A DNA stretch of 64,000 nucleotides from Photobacterium sp. JCM 19050 (GCA_001310455.1 BAXG01000001.1:62001-126000); one strand, 5' to 3'. Shown: positions 29,771 through 39,876, counted from the first letter of the stretch. Notes: a model not told the origin generated them from the sequence alone. Translations and numbers: made by a program.

Positions 29771-30363
29771 ATGAGTAAACGTCAGATCACCCGCGATCGT
29801 ATCCTGGGCAGTGCATTTGAGCTTGCCAGTGAGGATGGGTTGGAAAGTCTGACAATCGGCTCCCTCGCTAAGGCATCAGAAATGTCAAAAAGCGGGGTAT
29901 TCGCGCACTTTAATTCCCGCGAAAACCTGCAAATCGCCGTCATCGAATATGCAGGCGAGCGGTTTGTAGAGCGTGTTATCCAACCAGTGCGTTTAGAAGG
30001 CATGAAAGCCGGGAAACTAAGTTAAGGAAATTGGCCGAAAATTGGTTGAAGTGGAACTCCAACTTCCAGGGTAGTTGCCTGTTTATCGATGCGTGGCGCA
30101 ATGGCGCTAATGATGATGAAGTTCAACAGTCGCTGCAGAAAATTACGCTTCGGTGGCTGGATTATCTTAACAGGCAATTTGAATCCGGCTGCGAAACCGG
30201 GGAGTTCCGGCAGGATCTGGACACCTGGCAGGCTGTTTACCAACTGTATGGGGTTTACCTCAGCAGTCACCTCTTTCAGTCTATGGGTAAAGAGTCTGTT
30301 GATTCAGAAATGTTCTGGAAGGGTATGGATATTTTAATGTCACAATGTCGTCGCCTGTCATGA
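29771..30363 (+). CDS. TetR/AcrR-family transcriptional regulator
   Basis: About 197 residues. The N-terminal helix-turn-helix runs from ITRDRILGSAFELASEDG through LAKASEMSKSGVFAHFNSRE, a clear TetR signature. One frame break lies near 30020; the second frame (from ETKLRKLAENWLKW) is the ligand-binding domain of the YsiA/TetR_C type. CAGGAAGG precedes the ATG. It lies directly upstream of an alpha/beta hydrolase gene, and matching palindromes occur before both genes, so it probably represses both until a small ligand, perhaps a fatty acid or ester, binds (inference). Confidence 0.88.
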
Positions 30364-30399
30364 AGTTCTGGGCATAAGCGGCATTTTTAAAACCAACAA

Positions 30400-30419
30400 A
30401 ATAGTACGGTCGTTCTATT
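30400..30419. promoter_or_regulatory. Putative TetR operator upstream of the hydrolase gene
   Basis: AATAGTACGGTCGTTCTATT is a near-perfect 20-base palindrome (one mismatched pair). It lies 58 bases before the hydrolase ATG and matches the reverse complement of the site before the TetR gene. Confidence 0.65.
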
Positions 30420-30477
30420 TGTGGCTATCCAAGTATGGCTAACAAGGTATAGACGAAAAGGCGGCTGTGGAGACTCA

Positions 30478-31338
30478 ATGATGAGCAGCAAAATCTATTT
30501 CAAAAGTCATGGCCGTTTCAGTGTGAAACGAAAAGCCGTTTCTGTGGTTTCCGGCCTTCATTTCCTCTTGGCGCCAAAACATGCGAAAAGAACGGCAAGG
30601 AAACTGTTTCTTACTCCGGCGAAGGGGCGAGCAATAAATAAAGAGCCAGCCGGGATGATTAAAAAAACCATTGATACGTCCGAAGGGAAACTGATGACAT
30701 ACCAGATAGGTAACGGCCCGCTGTGGCTGCTGAGTCACGGTTGGTCAGGATCCTCCAGTCAGTTTTTCCCTTTAATGGAACATATCGCCGCAGCCGGATT
30801 CACCGCTCTTGCATATGATCAGCCGGCACACGGCGAGAGTGAGGGCAGGCAAAGCAGCCTTCCAAGTTTCGTGACCGCATTGAATGACCTTTTAAGTCAG
30901 TTTGATGGAGTAGAAGGGGTGGTGACGCACAGTATGGCCGGTGCGGGTATGCTCGAAAGTACGCATTCTGCGTTGGCGGGAAAACCTGTTCTATTGGTGG
31001 CACCAGTGCTTAATTACCGTGACAACCTCTACGGCACTGTTAAAGCCTCCGGATACTCAATGCGCCTGTTTGAGGAGGTGGTGAAAGAGGTTGAGGACAA
31101 ATACAACTACCCCATTTTTTCCATCGATCCTTTGGCGAAACTTAAAAAACGCAATTCTCCGGTAGTTATCGTCCATGACAGGCACGACCGCTTTGCACAC
31201 TTTGGCGCGTCTGAAGAGGCTGGAAATTGTGAGCATGTTCATTTGGTGGCTACAGAAGGGTTAGGGCATGGACGCATTATGAAGAGCAAGGCACTTTTCG
31301 ATGCGTTTGATTTATTGGTTTCTTCCTCAAATGAGTAA
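30478..31338 (+). CDS. Alpha/beta hydrolase
   Basis: 286 residues from the ATG at 30478, which has GGAG 5 bases upstream. The fold is indicated by LLSHGWSGSSSQF (oxyanion region), LAYDQPAHGESEG, the nucleophile elbow VTHSMAGAG (T-H-S-M-A in place of G-x-S-x-G), an acid in VIVHDRHDRF and the histidine in GLGHGR, so the triad is complete. No signal peptide; cytoplasmic. The substrate is unknown; esterase or thioesterase activity is likely. It is probably controlled by the adjacent TetR protein. A repeat begins directly after its stop codon. Confidence 0.85.
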   Translation: MMSSKIYFKSHGRFSVKRKAVSVVSGLHFLLAPKHAKRTARKLFLTPAKGRAINKEPAGMIKKTIDTSEGKLMTYQIGNGPLWLLSHGWSGSSSQFFPLMEHIAAAGFTALAYDQPAHGESEGRQSSLPSFVTALNDLLSQFDGVEGVVTHSMAGAGMLESTHSALAGKPVLLVAPVLNYRDNLYGTVKASGYSMRLFEEVVKEVEDKYNYPIFSIDPLAKLKKRNSPVVIVHDRHDRFAHFGASEEAGNCEHVHLVATEGLGHGRIMKSKALFDAFDLLVSSSNE

Positions 31339-31378
31339 TATACCCTAGCCACCTCAAGATGCAGTTTTCAGTGAGAGT
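31339..31378. repeat. MITE-like repeat, end fragment
   Basis: TATACCCTAGCCACCTCAAG followed by ATGCAGTTTTCAGTGAGAGT, the same as one end of the copies at 13721 and 16105. Only about 40 bases remain, abutting the hydrolase stop codon. Confidence 0.75.
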
Positions 31379-31390
31379 GGTTTGTATATG

Positions 31391-31416
31391 AACAGCCGGG
31401 TTTATTCCCGGCTGTT
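31391..31416. terminator. Hairpin between convergent genes
   Basis: AACAGCCGGG (31391-31400) and CCCGGCTGTT (31407-31416) form a strong stem between the convergent hydrolase and TldE-like genes. The T-tract is poor on both strands, so termination efficiency is uncertain. Confidence 0.6.
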
Positions 31417-31453
31417 GTACATTCCGCGATTTGCGTGTGACCGCTAAACCCGC

Positions 31454-32797
31454 TTATTCCCCGGCAACATTTAACCGGGCAAAGCGAATCATAGGTGCAA
31501 AGAAAGTGCGGCTGTAATCGGGTATCAAAGTATCACTTACCGCATCGATTTCTTTCAGCATCTTGTAGTAATTCCCGGCTACGGTAATACCACGTATCGG
31601 GCGGATGCGCTTGCCATCACGGCAGAGGAATCCGGCCGCACCGAACGAGAATTCTCCACTGATGGGATCGGCGCCGGAATGGACACCCTGCAAATCAATG
31701 ATTTCAAGGTATTCCCCGGCAGTGACTTCTGCAGAAGACGACTTCCCGGCGGCAATGATGTCATGACGGGAACTGATAGACAGCGCACCTTTTGCTGAGC
31801 GACCGGCATTGGCGGTATGTGTCACGCCAAAGTATTCAGCTGTCGCACTATTGTGGAGGAAACCGGTGAGTTTGCCTTCTTCAATTAGGGGGGTATCGCC
31901 GGTAGCAAACCCTTCGCCGTCAAACGCTTTGATTGCCATGCCGTTTTCAACGAACGCTACATCTGAAAAACTCAACAAAGGGCTTGCGACCAGTGAGCCG
32001 GTTTTGTCTTTCCATGGGTTTGTTCCGCGCTTTGCAGATTCACCAGAGAAACAGCTGCCAAATGCTCCCATCAACTCATTGAGGGAGTCCTGGTCAAAGA
32101 TTACGGCGTATTGGCCGGTTTTTACCGGTCCCCCTTCCAGAAGCAGTTCTGCAGTGTTGTAGGCCTGATTTACACACCATGCTGCATCAAGATCGGCGAA
32201 GGTTCTGCCGACAGACGCTCCAAGATACATGGATTGTTTGTCATTGTGATCAATCAAGGCAGATGTGTAACAGGTATACCGGCGCTCGCGGTGGGTGCAA
32301 TAGGTTCCGAGTGTGTTCGCCAGCACCACGGTTGAAGCGGAGTCGCTGTAGCTGTTATATGGCGCTGATTTGGCAAGCGGTTTGTCAATAACAGACTGTT
32401 CGAGCGACAAGGCCAATGCGATTTTGTCGTCAATTGACACAGTTTCAGGTTTGAAGATGTCAGCTTCTGGTGTGCAGAGACGCTGGTTCTCAGCCCGGAT
32501 TGTCTGGTACTTGTCTACCTTGCTGTAGCGCGCGTTGGTAATCGCCTCACGTACCATAGATTCAAGGCTTTCAGGTTCAAGTGATTCGGAATAGCTGATA
32601 GCGACACGTTGATCGTTAACTACCCGAATACCAATCACCTGACTTGCAGTCACTTTATATTCTGAAAGCGTACCCTGGTCGGCTTTGAGTGAAAGTCCTT
32701 CCCCTTGACTGGCTATGACATCAGCATCAACGCCTTGTTTCCTTGCAAGGGAGAGAACGGTATCGACTGATTCAGCCAAAATATTGTGAGTGCTCAT
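31454..32797 (-). CDS. TldE/PmbA-like metalloprotease partner protein
   Basis: 447 residues, the usual length for PmbA/TldE. Conserved parts include SVGRTFADLD, the LLSFSDVAFVENG stretch, FLHNSATAEYFG and ISGEFSFGAAGFLCRDGK. It lacks the HExxxH zinc motif, as TldE subunits do; the TldD partner supplies it. GGAGG precedes the ATG, which overlaps the upstream TldD stop by one base. TldD/TldE pairs form a dimer that degrades unfolded peptides and matures some ribosomal peptides. The pair is more diverged than E. coli TldD/PmbA, so it may be a paralogous pair (inference). Confidence 0.85.
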   Translation of the reverse strand: MSTHNILAESVDTVLSLARKQGVDADVIASQGEGLSLKADQGTLSEYKVTASQVIGIRVVNDQRVAISYSESLEPESLESMVREAITNARYSKVDKYQTIRAENQRLCTPEADIFKPETVSIDDKIALALSLEQSVIDKPLAKSAPYNSYSDSASTVVLANTLGTYCTHRERRYTCYTSALIDHNDKQSMYLGASVGRTFADLDAAWCVNQAYNTAELLLEGGPVKTGQYAVIFDQDSLNELMGAFGSCFSGESAKRGTNPWKDKTGSLVASPLLSFSDVAFVENGMAIKAFDGEGFATGDTPLIEEGKLTGFLHNSATAEYFGVTHTANAGRSAKGALSISSRHDIIAAGKSSSAEVTAGEYLEIIDLQGVHSGADPISGEFSFGAAGFLCRDGKRIRPIRGITVAGNYYKMLKEIDAVSDTLIPDYSRTFFAPMIRFARLNVAGE

Positions 32798-34181
32798 CAG
32801 TTACCTCCTCCCACCAGAATACTGTCAACTTTCAGTGTTGCCTGGCCGACAGTTGTCGGTACCGCGCCACTTACCGAACCGCACATACCAGCTGCCAGCG
32901 CAAAGTCACTTCCAACCATACTTATCTCTTTTAGCACCTTCGGTCCGGTGCTGATGAGCGTAGCTGATTTCAATGGGGTAGTGATTTTGCCGTTTTCAAT
33001 GAGATAGGCTTCCTGAACCGCAAAGTTAAATTCACCGGTTCCCGGTTGCACAGAACCGCCGCCCATTTTCTTGGCATAGATACCGCGTTCAACGGAACCA
33101 ATCATGTCATCAATGCTGCTGTCGCCCGGTTCAATGAAGGTGTTGCGCATCCGTGATGTAGGGGCAAATTTGTATGATTCCCGTCGCCCTGACCCCGTAG
33201 GTTCAAAGCCGGTTTTCATGCCGCCCATGCGGTCAACCATGAAGCTGGTCAGCTTGCCGTCTTTGATTAACTGGGTCCGCTGGGTTTCAAGGCCTTCATC
33301 GTCAATGTTGATTGAACCCCATTCATTGGCAAGAGTACCGTCATCCACTGCGTTAACGACAGGGTTGGCAATCATCTCGCCCATCTTGTCGTGGAAAACA
33401 GAGGCTTTTTTGGCGACCGATGTGGTCTCAAGCAAATGGCCACAGGCTTCATGGAAGATAACGCCTCCAAAACCATTACCTATAACAACCGGCATCTCAC
33501 CAGACGGGCAAGGGGCCGCACCAAGTTTGACTAAAGCTTGTGCGCACACGGTATCAGCCAATGCATGCGGATCGACTTGATTGTGAAATTCCCAACCACA
33601 AAGCGCTCCCGGAGACTCAAGCCCGTTGCTTTGCTCATCGCCGTCTGCAGCAATGACAGTTGCATTAATGCGGGTGTAATGCCGGGTATCAGATGTTTCC
33701 AGTCCCTGCGAGTTGAAGATTTGGATGTTTTGTTCGCGTTGTAGTACCGGCTGATGACCTGGGTGATTTTGTTGCTGTGATTTCGGGCTCTTTCATCGAT
33801 TTTACGAAGGAAAGCGATTTTTTCTTCTACACGACTGTCGGCAGAAAAGCCTTCAAGTGCCGGGTGACTATTTCTGTTAACCGGTCGCATAAAGCTGACT
33901 GGCAGGATCAGTTGGTCTCGGAGATCCTGGGCACAGAGAGCGGAAACTACGCGTTTTAGTTGTTCTTCATCTTTACTGTTTGTATGGCCGTAAAGAACTT
34001 TGTGACCGAAAAACAACCGAACCCCGATACCGAAATCGATACCGGACTGCACTTTGTCAACGTCGCCAGTCAGCAGTTCGACGTTACCGGAGTGGTGTTT
34101 TTCTATGAATAGTTCTGCGAAATCTGCGCCGGAAAATAGGGCGTGGTCGATAACGGATCTTGCCGTTTGGGCTTCAAGCAT
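32797..34181 (-). CDS. TldD-like zinc metalloprotease
   Basis: About 461 residues. The ATG at 34181 follows GGAGG. The zinc-binding HEACGH motif lies mid-protein, followed by VDDGTLANEWGSINIDDEG and SGRRESYKFAPTSRMRNT, both diagnostic of TldD. One A is missing in an A-run near 33730; the bridged frame reads NANKNIQIFNSQGLETSD. It forms the catalytic half of a TldD-TldE protease with the following gene, translationally coupled to it. It heads the operon and is divergent from the dedA operon. Confidence 0.87.
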
Positions 34182-34495
34182 AATGCCTCCAAAGCGTGCT
34201 TGGTACGCAGGACAAAATGAAATGGTGTTCAGCGTATCACTATTGCTACACACAACCAAGGTAGATTGGGCAGCGTTAATTTTAGTGTGGGATGTATTGC
34301 CGAATAGTCAAAATCTAATTATTTGCGACACTTGTGAAAGAAAAAATAACAATAACCTGTCCTTATTGTTTGTATTGTTACTATTCTGCTTAAAGATGGC
34401 AAAGTTCATACGGAAACGGCAGATATGGCGAGGAAAGAATATCCAGATGGTTAAAATGGAAAGCAGAAAGACTGACATAGGAGAGACGTTAAGCA
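34182..34495. other. Divergent promoter region TldD / dedA operon
   Basis: About 310 AT-rich bases with no supported gene. It must carry the promoter of the tldD-tldE pair (minus) and of the six-gene operon (plus). No operator could be recognised. Confidence 0.35.
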
Positions 34496-35113
34496 ATGCC
34501 TGATTGGCTACCTGAGATTTCATCCAATCCGTGGCAGATGGCTTTGCTGATCATCTTACTTTCATACCTGTTGGAAGATGTCGCGATTGCGTTTGCTGCT
34601 GTTGCAGCGTCCGAAGGTTCCGTGTCTTTACCCGTTGCGTTGGCTGCGACGTTTGTGGGCATTGCGACCGGCGACCTGGGGTTGTATGGCCTTGGGTATA
34701 CGGCGAGGTATTCACGCGTGCTCCGGTACCGGCTTTACCGCAACCGGCATTTTAAAACTGTCAGACACCGTTTTAACAAACACATCATTGCCAACGTTTT
34801 CCTCATTCGTTTCATTCCGGGGCTCAGAGCCGTTGGGTTCAGTCTGAGCGGATTTTTTCATGTGGGCCTTGTGCGGTTTTCTGTCGGGGTTGGTCTGGCA
34901 ACTGCTTTATGGACGCTGGTGGTTTTCACCTGTGTTTATCAGTTAGGTGGGAGTGACTGGCTTTTTGAAAGCCACTACAAATGGTTCCTTGTACCGGGTG
35001 TAGCCGCTGTGCTTTTCCTGATAAACCGCATATCGGTGAAAAAGATCGATTCAAAATACAAAAACAGAAGAAATGGATTAGCAAAGGGAAAAAGGGATGC
35101 AGTCGTTGAGTGA
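34496..35113 (+). CDS. DedA / SNARE-associated family membrane protein
   Basis: 205 residues with about five hydrophobic segments. ATFVGIATGDLGLYGLGY and the RFIPGLRAVGFSLSG re-entrant block carry the conserved E/D, R and proline residues of DedA family lipid scramblases/transporters. AGGAGAG lies about 12 bases upstream of the ATG. DedA proteins act in undecaprenyl-phosphate or phosphatidylethanolamine recycling and membrane homeostasis. It is the first gene of an operon ending in olsF, which suits an envelope lipid role. The last 17 bases overlap the next gene. Confidence 0.85.
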   Translation: MPDWLPEISSNPWQMALLIILLSYLLEDVAIAFAAVAASEGSVSLPVALAATFVGIATGDLGLYGLGYTARYSRVLRYRLYRNRHFKTVRHRFNKHIIANVFLIRFIPGLRAVGFSLSGFFHVGLVRFSVGVGLATALWTLVVFTCVYQLGGSDWLFESHYKWFLVPGVAAVLFLINRISVKKIDSKYKNRRNGLAKGKRDAVVE

Positions 35114-36243
35114 TAAAAAGGCAGGGGAAAACGTCGAGAGCAACCCTCGAAAAATTCCGAATGAGGGGATGCCGGAGATGCATACCGACGGGCCGGATCT
35201 TTCATGGTTTGAATTTATGCCCGCGTGGGTAATGTATACGCCGGTGGTGATACAGTCATTGTTTCTGGCGGTGAGGTTTCGTAGCCTGACACTGCCGCTC
35301 GCAGCTAACCCTGGTATCCATTTAAGTGGAATGGTGGGGGAATCAAAAACCGCCATTCTGTCACTCGCCGGGCGTAAAGCGAAAAAATACATATTGCCTT
35401 TTGTCACTGTTAATCGGCAATCAGACTCCAGCAAGGATGCTCTGTCCCGTTCAAAAGCCCGGCTCTCAGAACTGGGTCTTCAGTATCCGGTCGTCGCAAA
35501 ACCGGATATGGGATGCAGGGGGCTGGTGTACGCCTTATCAATACCGATGACGATCTCTATCGATACATGACGGATTTTCCGGAAAATCAGGACTTCTTGT
35601 TGCAGGAAAAAGCCCCCTGGAGTGCAGAGGCCGGGATATTTTATGCGCGAGAGCCGGACTCTTCACACGGAAAAATCATTTCAATGGGTTTTAAGTATAT
35701 CCCTTTGTTGTTGGTGACGGTATCACAACGCTACGCAGCCTCATTGAGTCCGATAGTCGGGCAGCGAAGCTCAGCCACATCTACTTTTCACGATTCGAAA
35801 AACGACTCGATGACGTGTTGTCAGACGGTGAGGTGCTAAATCTGGTGTTTTCCGGAAGCCACAGCAAAGGAGCCATTTTCAGAAGCGGAAACGAATACAT
35901 TACAGAAGCATTAACCCGCAAGCTGGATGAGGTGTTGGCGGATGTCCCCGGTTTTTATTTTGGGCGACTGGATGTGAAATTCCGCACTATCACGTCGCTG
36001 ATGGCTGGAAAGGACTTCACCATCATTGAGCTTAATGGCGCATCAAGCGAATCGGTTCATATCTGGGATAACAAAGCAACATACACCGAGGCAGTAAAGA
36101 TGTTGCTCAAGCAATACCGGATACTGTTTGAAATCGGCAACAAGCAGCGCAAAGCGGGGCACAAGGTGCCGACGCTGCGAGAATTATTAAAAGCCTGGCG
36201 GCAGGAAAAAGCATTGACCATGCAGTATCCGTCTACCGACTGA
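35097..36243 (+). CDS. ATP-grasp family ligase (D-Ala-D-Ala ligase-like)
   Basis: About 381 residues after bridging frame breaks near 35515 and 35700. The region after residue 130 is an ATP-grasp fold: YPVVAKPDMGCRG (ATP-binding lysine), LLQEKAPWSAEAG, the KYIPFVVGDG and TLRSLIESD stretch, and a metal-binding end FTIIELNGASSESVHIWD. The first 100 residues include a hydrophobic helix (WVMYTPVVIQSLFLAV). It probably joins a carboxylate to an amine using ATP; the substrate is unknown. It overlaps dedA by 17 bases, indicating co-translation. Confidence 0.8.
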
Positions 36244-36280
36244 AGTTAGCCATCAGTCTCTATAACGATAAGGAAAAGTA

Positions 36281-36853
36281 ATGTACGCGACGAGGGAAGA
36301 GAGGCAAGGAAACGTCCCGGATATACACCACCTCAGGAATAACGGCGTTATCTGGGGTAACCTTGAAGCACTGGGACAAATGCAGGTTGTGCTCGAAGCG
36401 CTTGATGATAAAACGTATTCACACATTGCAAAGCCCCATGTTCAGAGCAGTATCGGCAGCCATGTCCGTCATATTAATGACCTCTACCTTGCACTATTCA
36501 ATGGTGTTAAGGGTAATCAGATCGACTACGACCAGAGGCGTCGGGGCCATGAAATCGAAACCAATCGGGCCACAGCAATCGCAGAAACGGCTGAATTGGC
36601 AGAGTGGATTACTACGCTGAACTTTCCCCACTCAGATACAGACGAAGTGAGTGTCCTGACCGAAACAACACTGGCAACCAATACGATATCTGCTGTCTCG
36701 TCAAACTGGGCGAGGGAATGGGTGTTTGTTGCTACGCATGCCGTTCACCACCTGGCAATAATCCGTATTGCTGCGGGTTTACAGGGCATTGTCCTTCCTG
36801 TTGAAGTGGGAATTGCTGCCGCAACGGCCAGTTTTATCCGGGGTGACCGTTAA
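36281..36853 (+). CDS. DinB-family metal-binding protein
   Basis: 190 residues, no signal peptide. The four-helix DinB fold is suggested by the metal-ligand histidines: SIGSHVRHINDL in the second helix and FVATHAVHHLAIIRI in the C-terminal helix. DinB/YfiT proteins are often thiol-dependent S-transferases (bacillithiol, mycothiol or glutathione) or hydrolases. AAGGAAAAG precedes the ATG. The stop overlaps the next start (TAATG), so the DinB and NRDE proteins are coupled. Specific role unknown. Confidence 0.8.
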   Translation: MYATREERQGNVPDIHHLRNNGVIWGNLEALGQMQVVLEALDDKTYSHIAKPHVQSSIGSHVRHINDLYLALFNGVKGNQIDYDQRRRGHEIETNRATAIAETAELAEWITTLNFPHSDTDEVSVLTETTLATNTISAVSSNWAREWVFVATHAVHHLAIIRIAAGLQGIVLPVEVGIAAATASFIRGDR

Positions 36854-37617
36854 TGTGTACCGCGAGTTGGATCATCCGGCCAGATGGCTACTCACTTTTC
36901 TTTAACCGGGACGAAAGGCGCACCCGCAGCGAAGCCCTGTTCCCGGAAGTCACGCGTAAAGCCGACATGCGGATCGTCATGCCCAAAGACCCTGACGGTG
37001 GCGGAACATGGATTGCAATGAACGATGCCGGCGTGTCTGTTTGCCTGTTGAATTACTACCAGGAGAAAATCCCTCCGGGCGCATTGGTAAGCCGCGGTCA
37101 GTTAGTGGTTTCACTGGCGGATTGCCGGGACTTTGACGAAGTATCTACACGTTTGGCAGCGTTGCCTTTGGATAAAATGGCCCCCTTTACCCTTCTTCTG
37201 TTTACACCGGACATCAGCCAGTACCGCCGTCCTCATGCGTGGCAGTGGGACGGGGCTCAGCTTACACCTCGGGTGGTGACCGCACCGGTAATATCCTCCG
37301 CTGTCTGCCTTGAAGAAGTCGTCCGATCCCGCACTGAGCTTTACTGCCAACTGGCACCCAAAAATGAAGTTGAAGCCCTTGCATACCACCGCAGTCATCG
37401 ACCGGAGAGAGGGTATCTGTCGGTTTGTATGCACCGCGATGATGCGTGTTCAGTGAGCCTCACGCATGTCAGCGTCAGCGGTGATGAAATGGAAATGGAC
37501 TACTATCCGGGCTCGCCATGTGAGTGCCATGCACCAGTAAAAACCATGATCTCTCGTACGGATGCGCAGGTGACAAGCGGTGCACTGGAAGCGATTGGAA
37601 AGCGCAAGCACAGTTAA
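36853..37617 (+). CDS. NRDE (TANGO2-like) family protein
   Basis: 254 residues. The family motif NRDE stands at about residue 19 (FNRDERRTR), and the N-terminus MCTASW begins with cysteine after the initiator Met, as in Ntn-hydrolase-like members. GGGTWIAMNDAGVSVCLLNY is also typical. The biochemical role of this family is not settled; eukaryotic TANGO2 has been linked to haem and lipid handling. It overlaps the DinB gene by one base in the olsF operon. Confidence 0.85.
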   Translation: MCTASWIIRPDGYSLFFNRDERRTRSEALFPEVTRKADMRIVMPKDPDGGGTWIAMNDAGVSVCLLNYYQEKIPPGALVSRGQLVVSLADCRDFDEVSTRLAALPLDKMAPFTLLLFTPDISQYRRPHAWQWDGAQLTPRVVTAPVISSAVCLEEVVRSRTELYCQLAPKNEVEALAYHRSHRPERGYLSVCMHRDDACSVSLTHVSVSGDEMEMDYYPGSPCECHAPVKTMISRTDAQVTSGALEAIGKRKHS

Positions 37618-37659
37618 CCGGTCTGTTAAAACAGAGCACGACGTGTAAAGGAGATAACG

Positions 37660-38097
37660 ATGCGAGTGATAGTGATGACGTTGGCCCTTTTGTTTTCCGG
37701 TTGGGTTGCCGCAGCCGATCAAATCTACACCGGTTTTTTCAGTAACAAAGCGTTGGGCGGTTTTGACACAGTGGCATTTTTTACAGACGGAAAACCAGTG
37801 AAAGGGCAAAGTGAATTCAAAACGGAATATAAGGGTGCAACCTGGCTTTTTTCATCTCAACAGCACCTCGATTTGTTCAATGCCGATCCTGAAAAATATG
37901 CGCCGCAATATGGTGGCTACTGCGCGTGGGCTGTTGGTGCAAAAAACGACTTGGCACCGGGAGATCCCAAGTATTGGCATATCGTCGATAACAAGCTCTA
38001 TCTTAACTATAACCAGAGTGTCCAAAACGATTGGCTGGAAGATGTTGGGGGATTTATTGCCAGTGGCGATAAAAACTGGCCAGGTTTGGTGAAGTAA
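37660..38097 (+). CDS. Exported YHS-domain protein
   Basis: 145 residues. A signal peptide (MRVIVMTLALLFSGWVAAA) targets it to the periplasm. The YHS-type core is seen in NKALGGFDTVAFFTDGKPVKG, FSSQQHLDLFNADPEKYAPQYGGYCAWAV, a domain thought to bind metal. AAAGGAGAT precedes the ATG. It sits between the NRDE gene and olsF, 42 and 16 bases away, in the same operon. Function unknown. Confidence 0.85.
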   Translation: MRVIVMTLALLFSGWVAAADQIYTGFFSNKALGGFDTVAFFTDGKPVKGQSEFKTEYKGATWLFSSQQHLDLFNADPEKYAPQYGGYCAWAVGAKNDLAPGDPKYWHIVDNKLYLNYNQSVQNDWLEDVGGFIASGDKNWPGLVK

Positions 38098-38113
38098 CCG
38101 TTTTTTTCAGAAT

Positions 38114-39876
38114 ATGGATGTGACGATGGTAGAAGCTCGGCCTTTTTTGTTACCCAGAAAAACCCCGTTTGGGTTGTTGGAATCATTTGCTGAACGGGTT
38201 TGCGGATTAAAAAAACTTGATGCCCTTTACCAGCAACGACCAGAAGGTGTGGATTGTAACAATTTCCTCTCTTATACGCTTCAGGTGCTTGGCATAAGGC
38301 ACCAGATCGTAAAAGGATCCGTTGATACTGTCCCCGAATCCGGTCCGGTAATTGTGGTGGCTAATCACCCCCTTGGAGGGGTTGAAGGCGTTATTCTTGC
38401 GTCAATTCTTAGAGAGAAACGGCAGGATATTAAGGTGTTGGCCAACCATTTCCTTCGCCGCATTCCGGAACTCAGGGATTTGTTTATTGGTGTCGACGTC
38501 TTTGAAACCGCCAGCGCCATGAAAGCCAATATCCGCGCACTCCGTGATGCACATGAACATTTGGGGAATGGTGGGGTACTGCTGGTGTTTCCTGCCGGAT
38601 CGGTATCTGAACTGGATGAAAACGGAGACGTTTCTGACAAAGTTTGGAGCCATTCAGTTGCGAAAATGGCAAAACGTTCAGGCGCATCCGTATTGCCGGT
38701 TTATGTGGGTGGCAAGAACAGCCGGGCGTTTTACCGTGCGAGGAAAGTTCACCCAATTATCAGCACGGCAATGTTGGGCAGGGAACTCCTGAACAAGCAT
38801 GGGGTGACTGTCCCGCTTTCGTTTGGGGAACTGATACCGAACAAAGAAATTAAGCAATTCGACAACGATGGCGCAGTGATGAATTATTTGCGCCTGAACA
38901 CCTACCTGCTCGGGGATGACGGAAACCAAGAACAGCCTGGTTTTGCTGAAACAGCAGAACCGATTGCTGATGCTGTTTCACCCAAGGTGCTGGCAAAGGA
39001 GCTTGAAACTCTGCCACCTGAAGCGACGCTTTGTACCTCGGAAAATATGGACGTTTACTGTGCAAGTGCGGCTGAAATACCCAAAATGCTGAAAGAAATC
39101 GGTCGGGTACGTGAGGTTTCTTTCCGGGCGGTTGGCGAGGGCACAGGGCTGGCACGCGATATAGACAGCTATGACAGCTATTACCACCATCTGTTTATCT
39201 GGGACAGGGAAAACCGAAAGCTCGTTGGTGCATATCGCTTGGGTGTGGTTTCAGATATTCTGGACAAGCATGGACTGGACGGTCTCTATTCGCGGAGTCT
39301 GTTCGATTACAATGAAACCTTTCTGGCCGAGCTTAACCGCTCTGTGGAAGTCGGGCGTTCGGTAGTTGCGGAAGACTACCAGCGTTCGCTCAGTGCTCTT
39401 TTAATGTTGTGGAAAGGCATCGCTGCGTTTGTCCGGCAGCGACCGGAGCATACCCACCTGTTTGGCCCGGTGAGTATCAGTAATGATTATGGCCCCTTGG
39501 TGCGCCAATTGATGGCGGAAACATTGTCTATCCATTATTACGATGATGAACTGGCAGATATGGTTTCTCCCAGAACACCGTTGAAAGATAATGCCCGGCG
39601 CTTCTGGCATACAGACATGCTCACCGCATTGACCGATCTCCAACAACTTAACCGGATTGTCAGCAAAATGGCTGACGGGAAAGGTCTGCCGGTTCTGCTC
39701 AGACAGTATCTGGGCCTGAACGGAAAACTGGTGTGTTTTAACGTTGACCCGGACTTTAATGATGCCCTGGATGGCTCATAGTGGTCGATCTTCGCAATGT
39801 GCCCGAAAAGACGCTGACGAGGTACATGGGAAAAGAAGAAGCCCGCAGTTACCGGCAGTTCCACAACCTTAACTGA
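38114..39876 (+). CDS. olsF: Bifunctional ornithine lipid synthase OlsF (acyltransferase + GNAT-like N-acyltransferase)
   Basis: About 587 residues. The N-terminal half is a PlsC-like acyltransferase (ANHPLGGVEG with the catalytic His, LLVFPAGSVSE). The C-terminal half is a GNAT-like ornithine N-acyltransferase (LNRSVEVGRSVVAEDYQRS, ISNDYGPLVRQLM). This order is that of OlsF of Serratia and Vibrio cholerae. A break near 39776 hides the end: the other frame continues GLIVVDLRNVPEKTLTRYMG and stops at 39876. Start ATG is 38114 or 38126. It makes ornithine lipids, phosphorus-free membrane lipids often raised under phosphate limitation; I saw no Pho box. A terminator follows. Confidence 0.85.
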
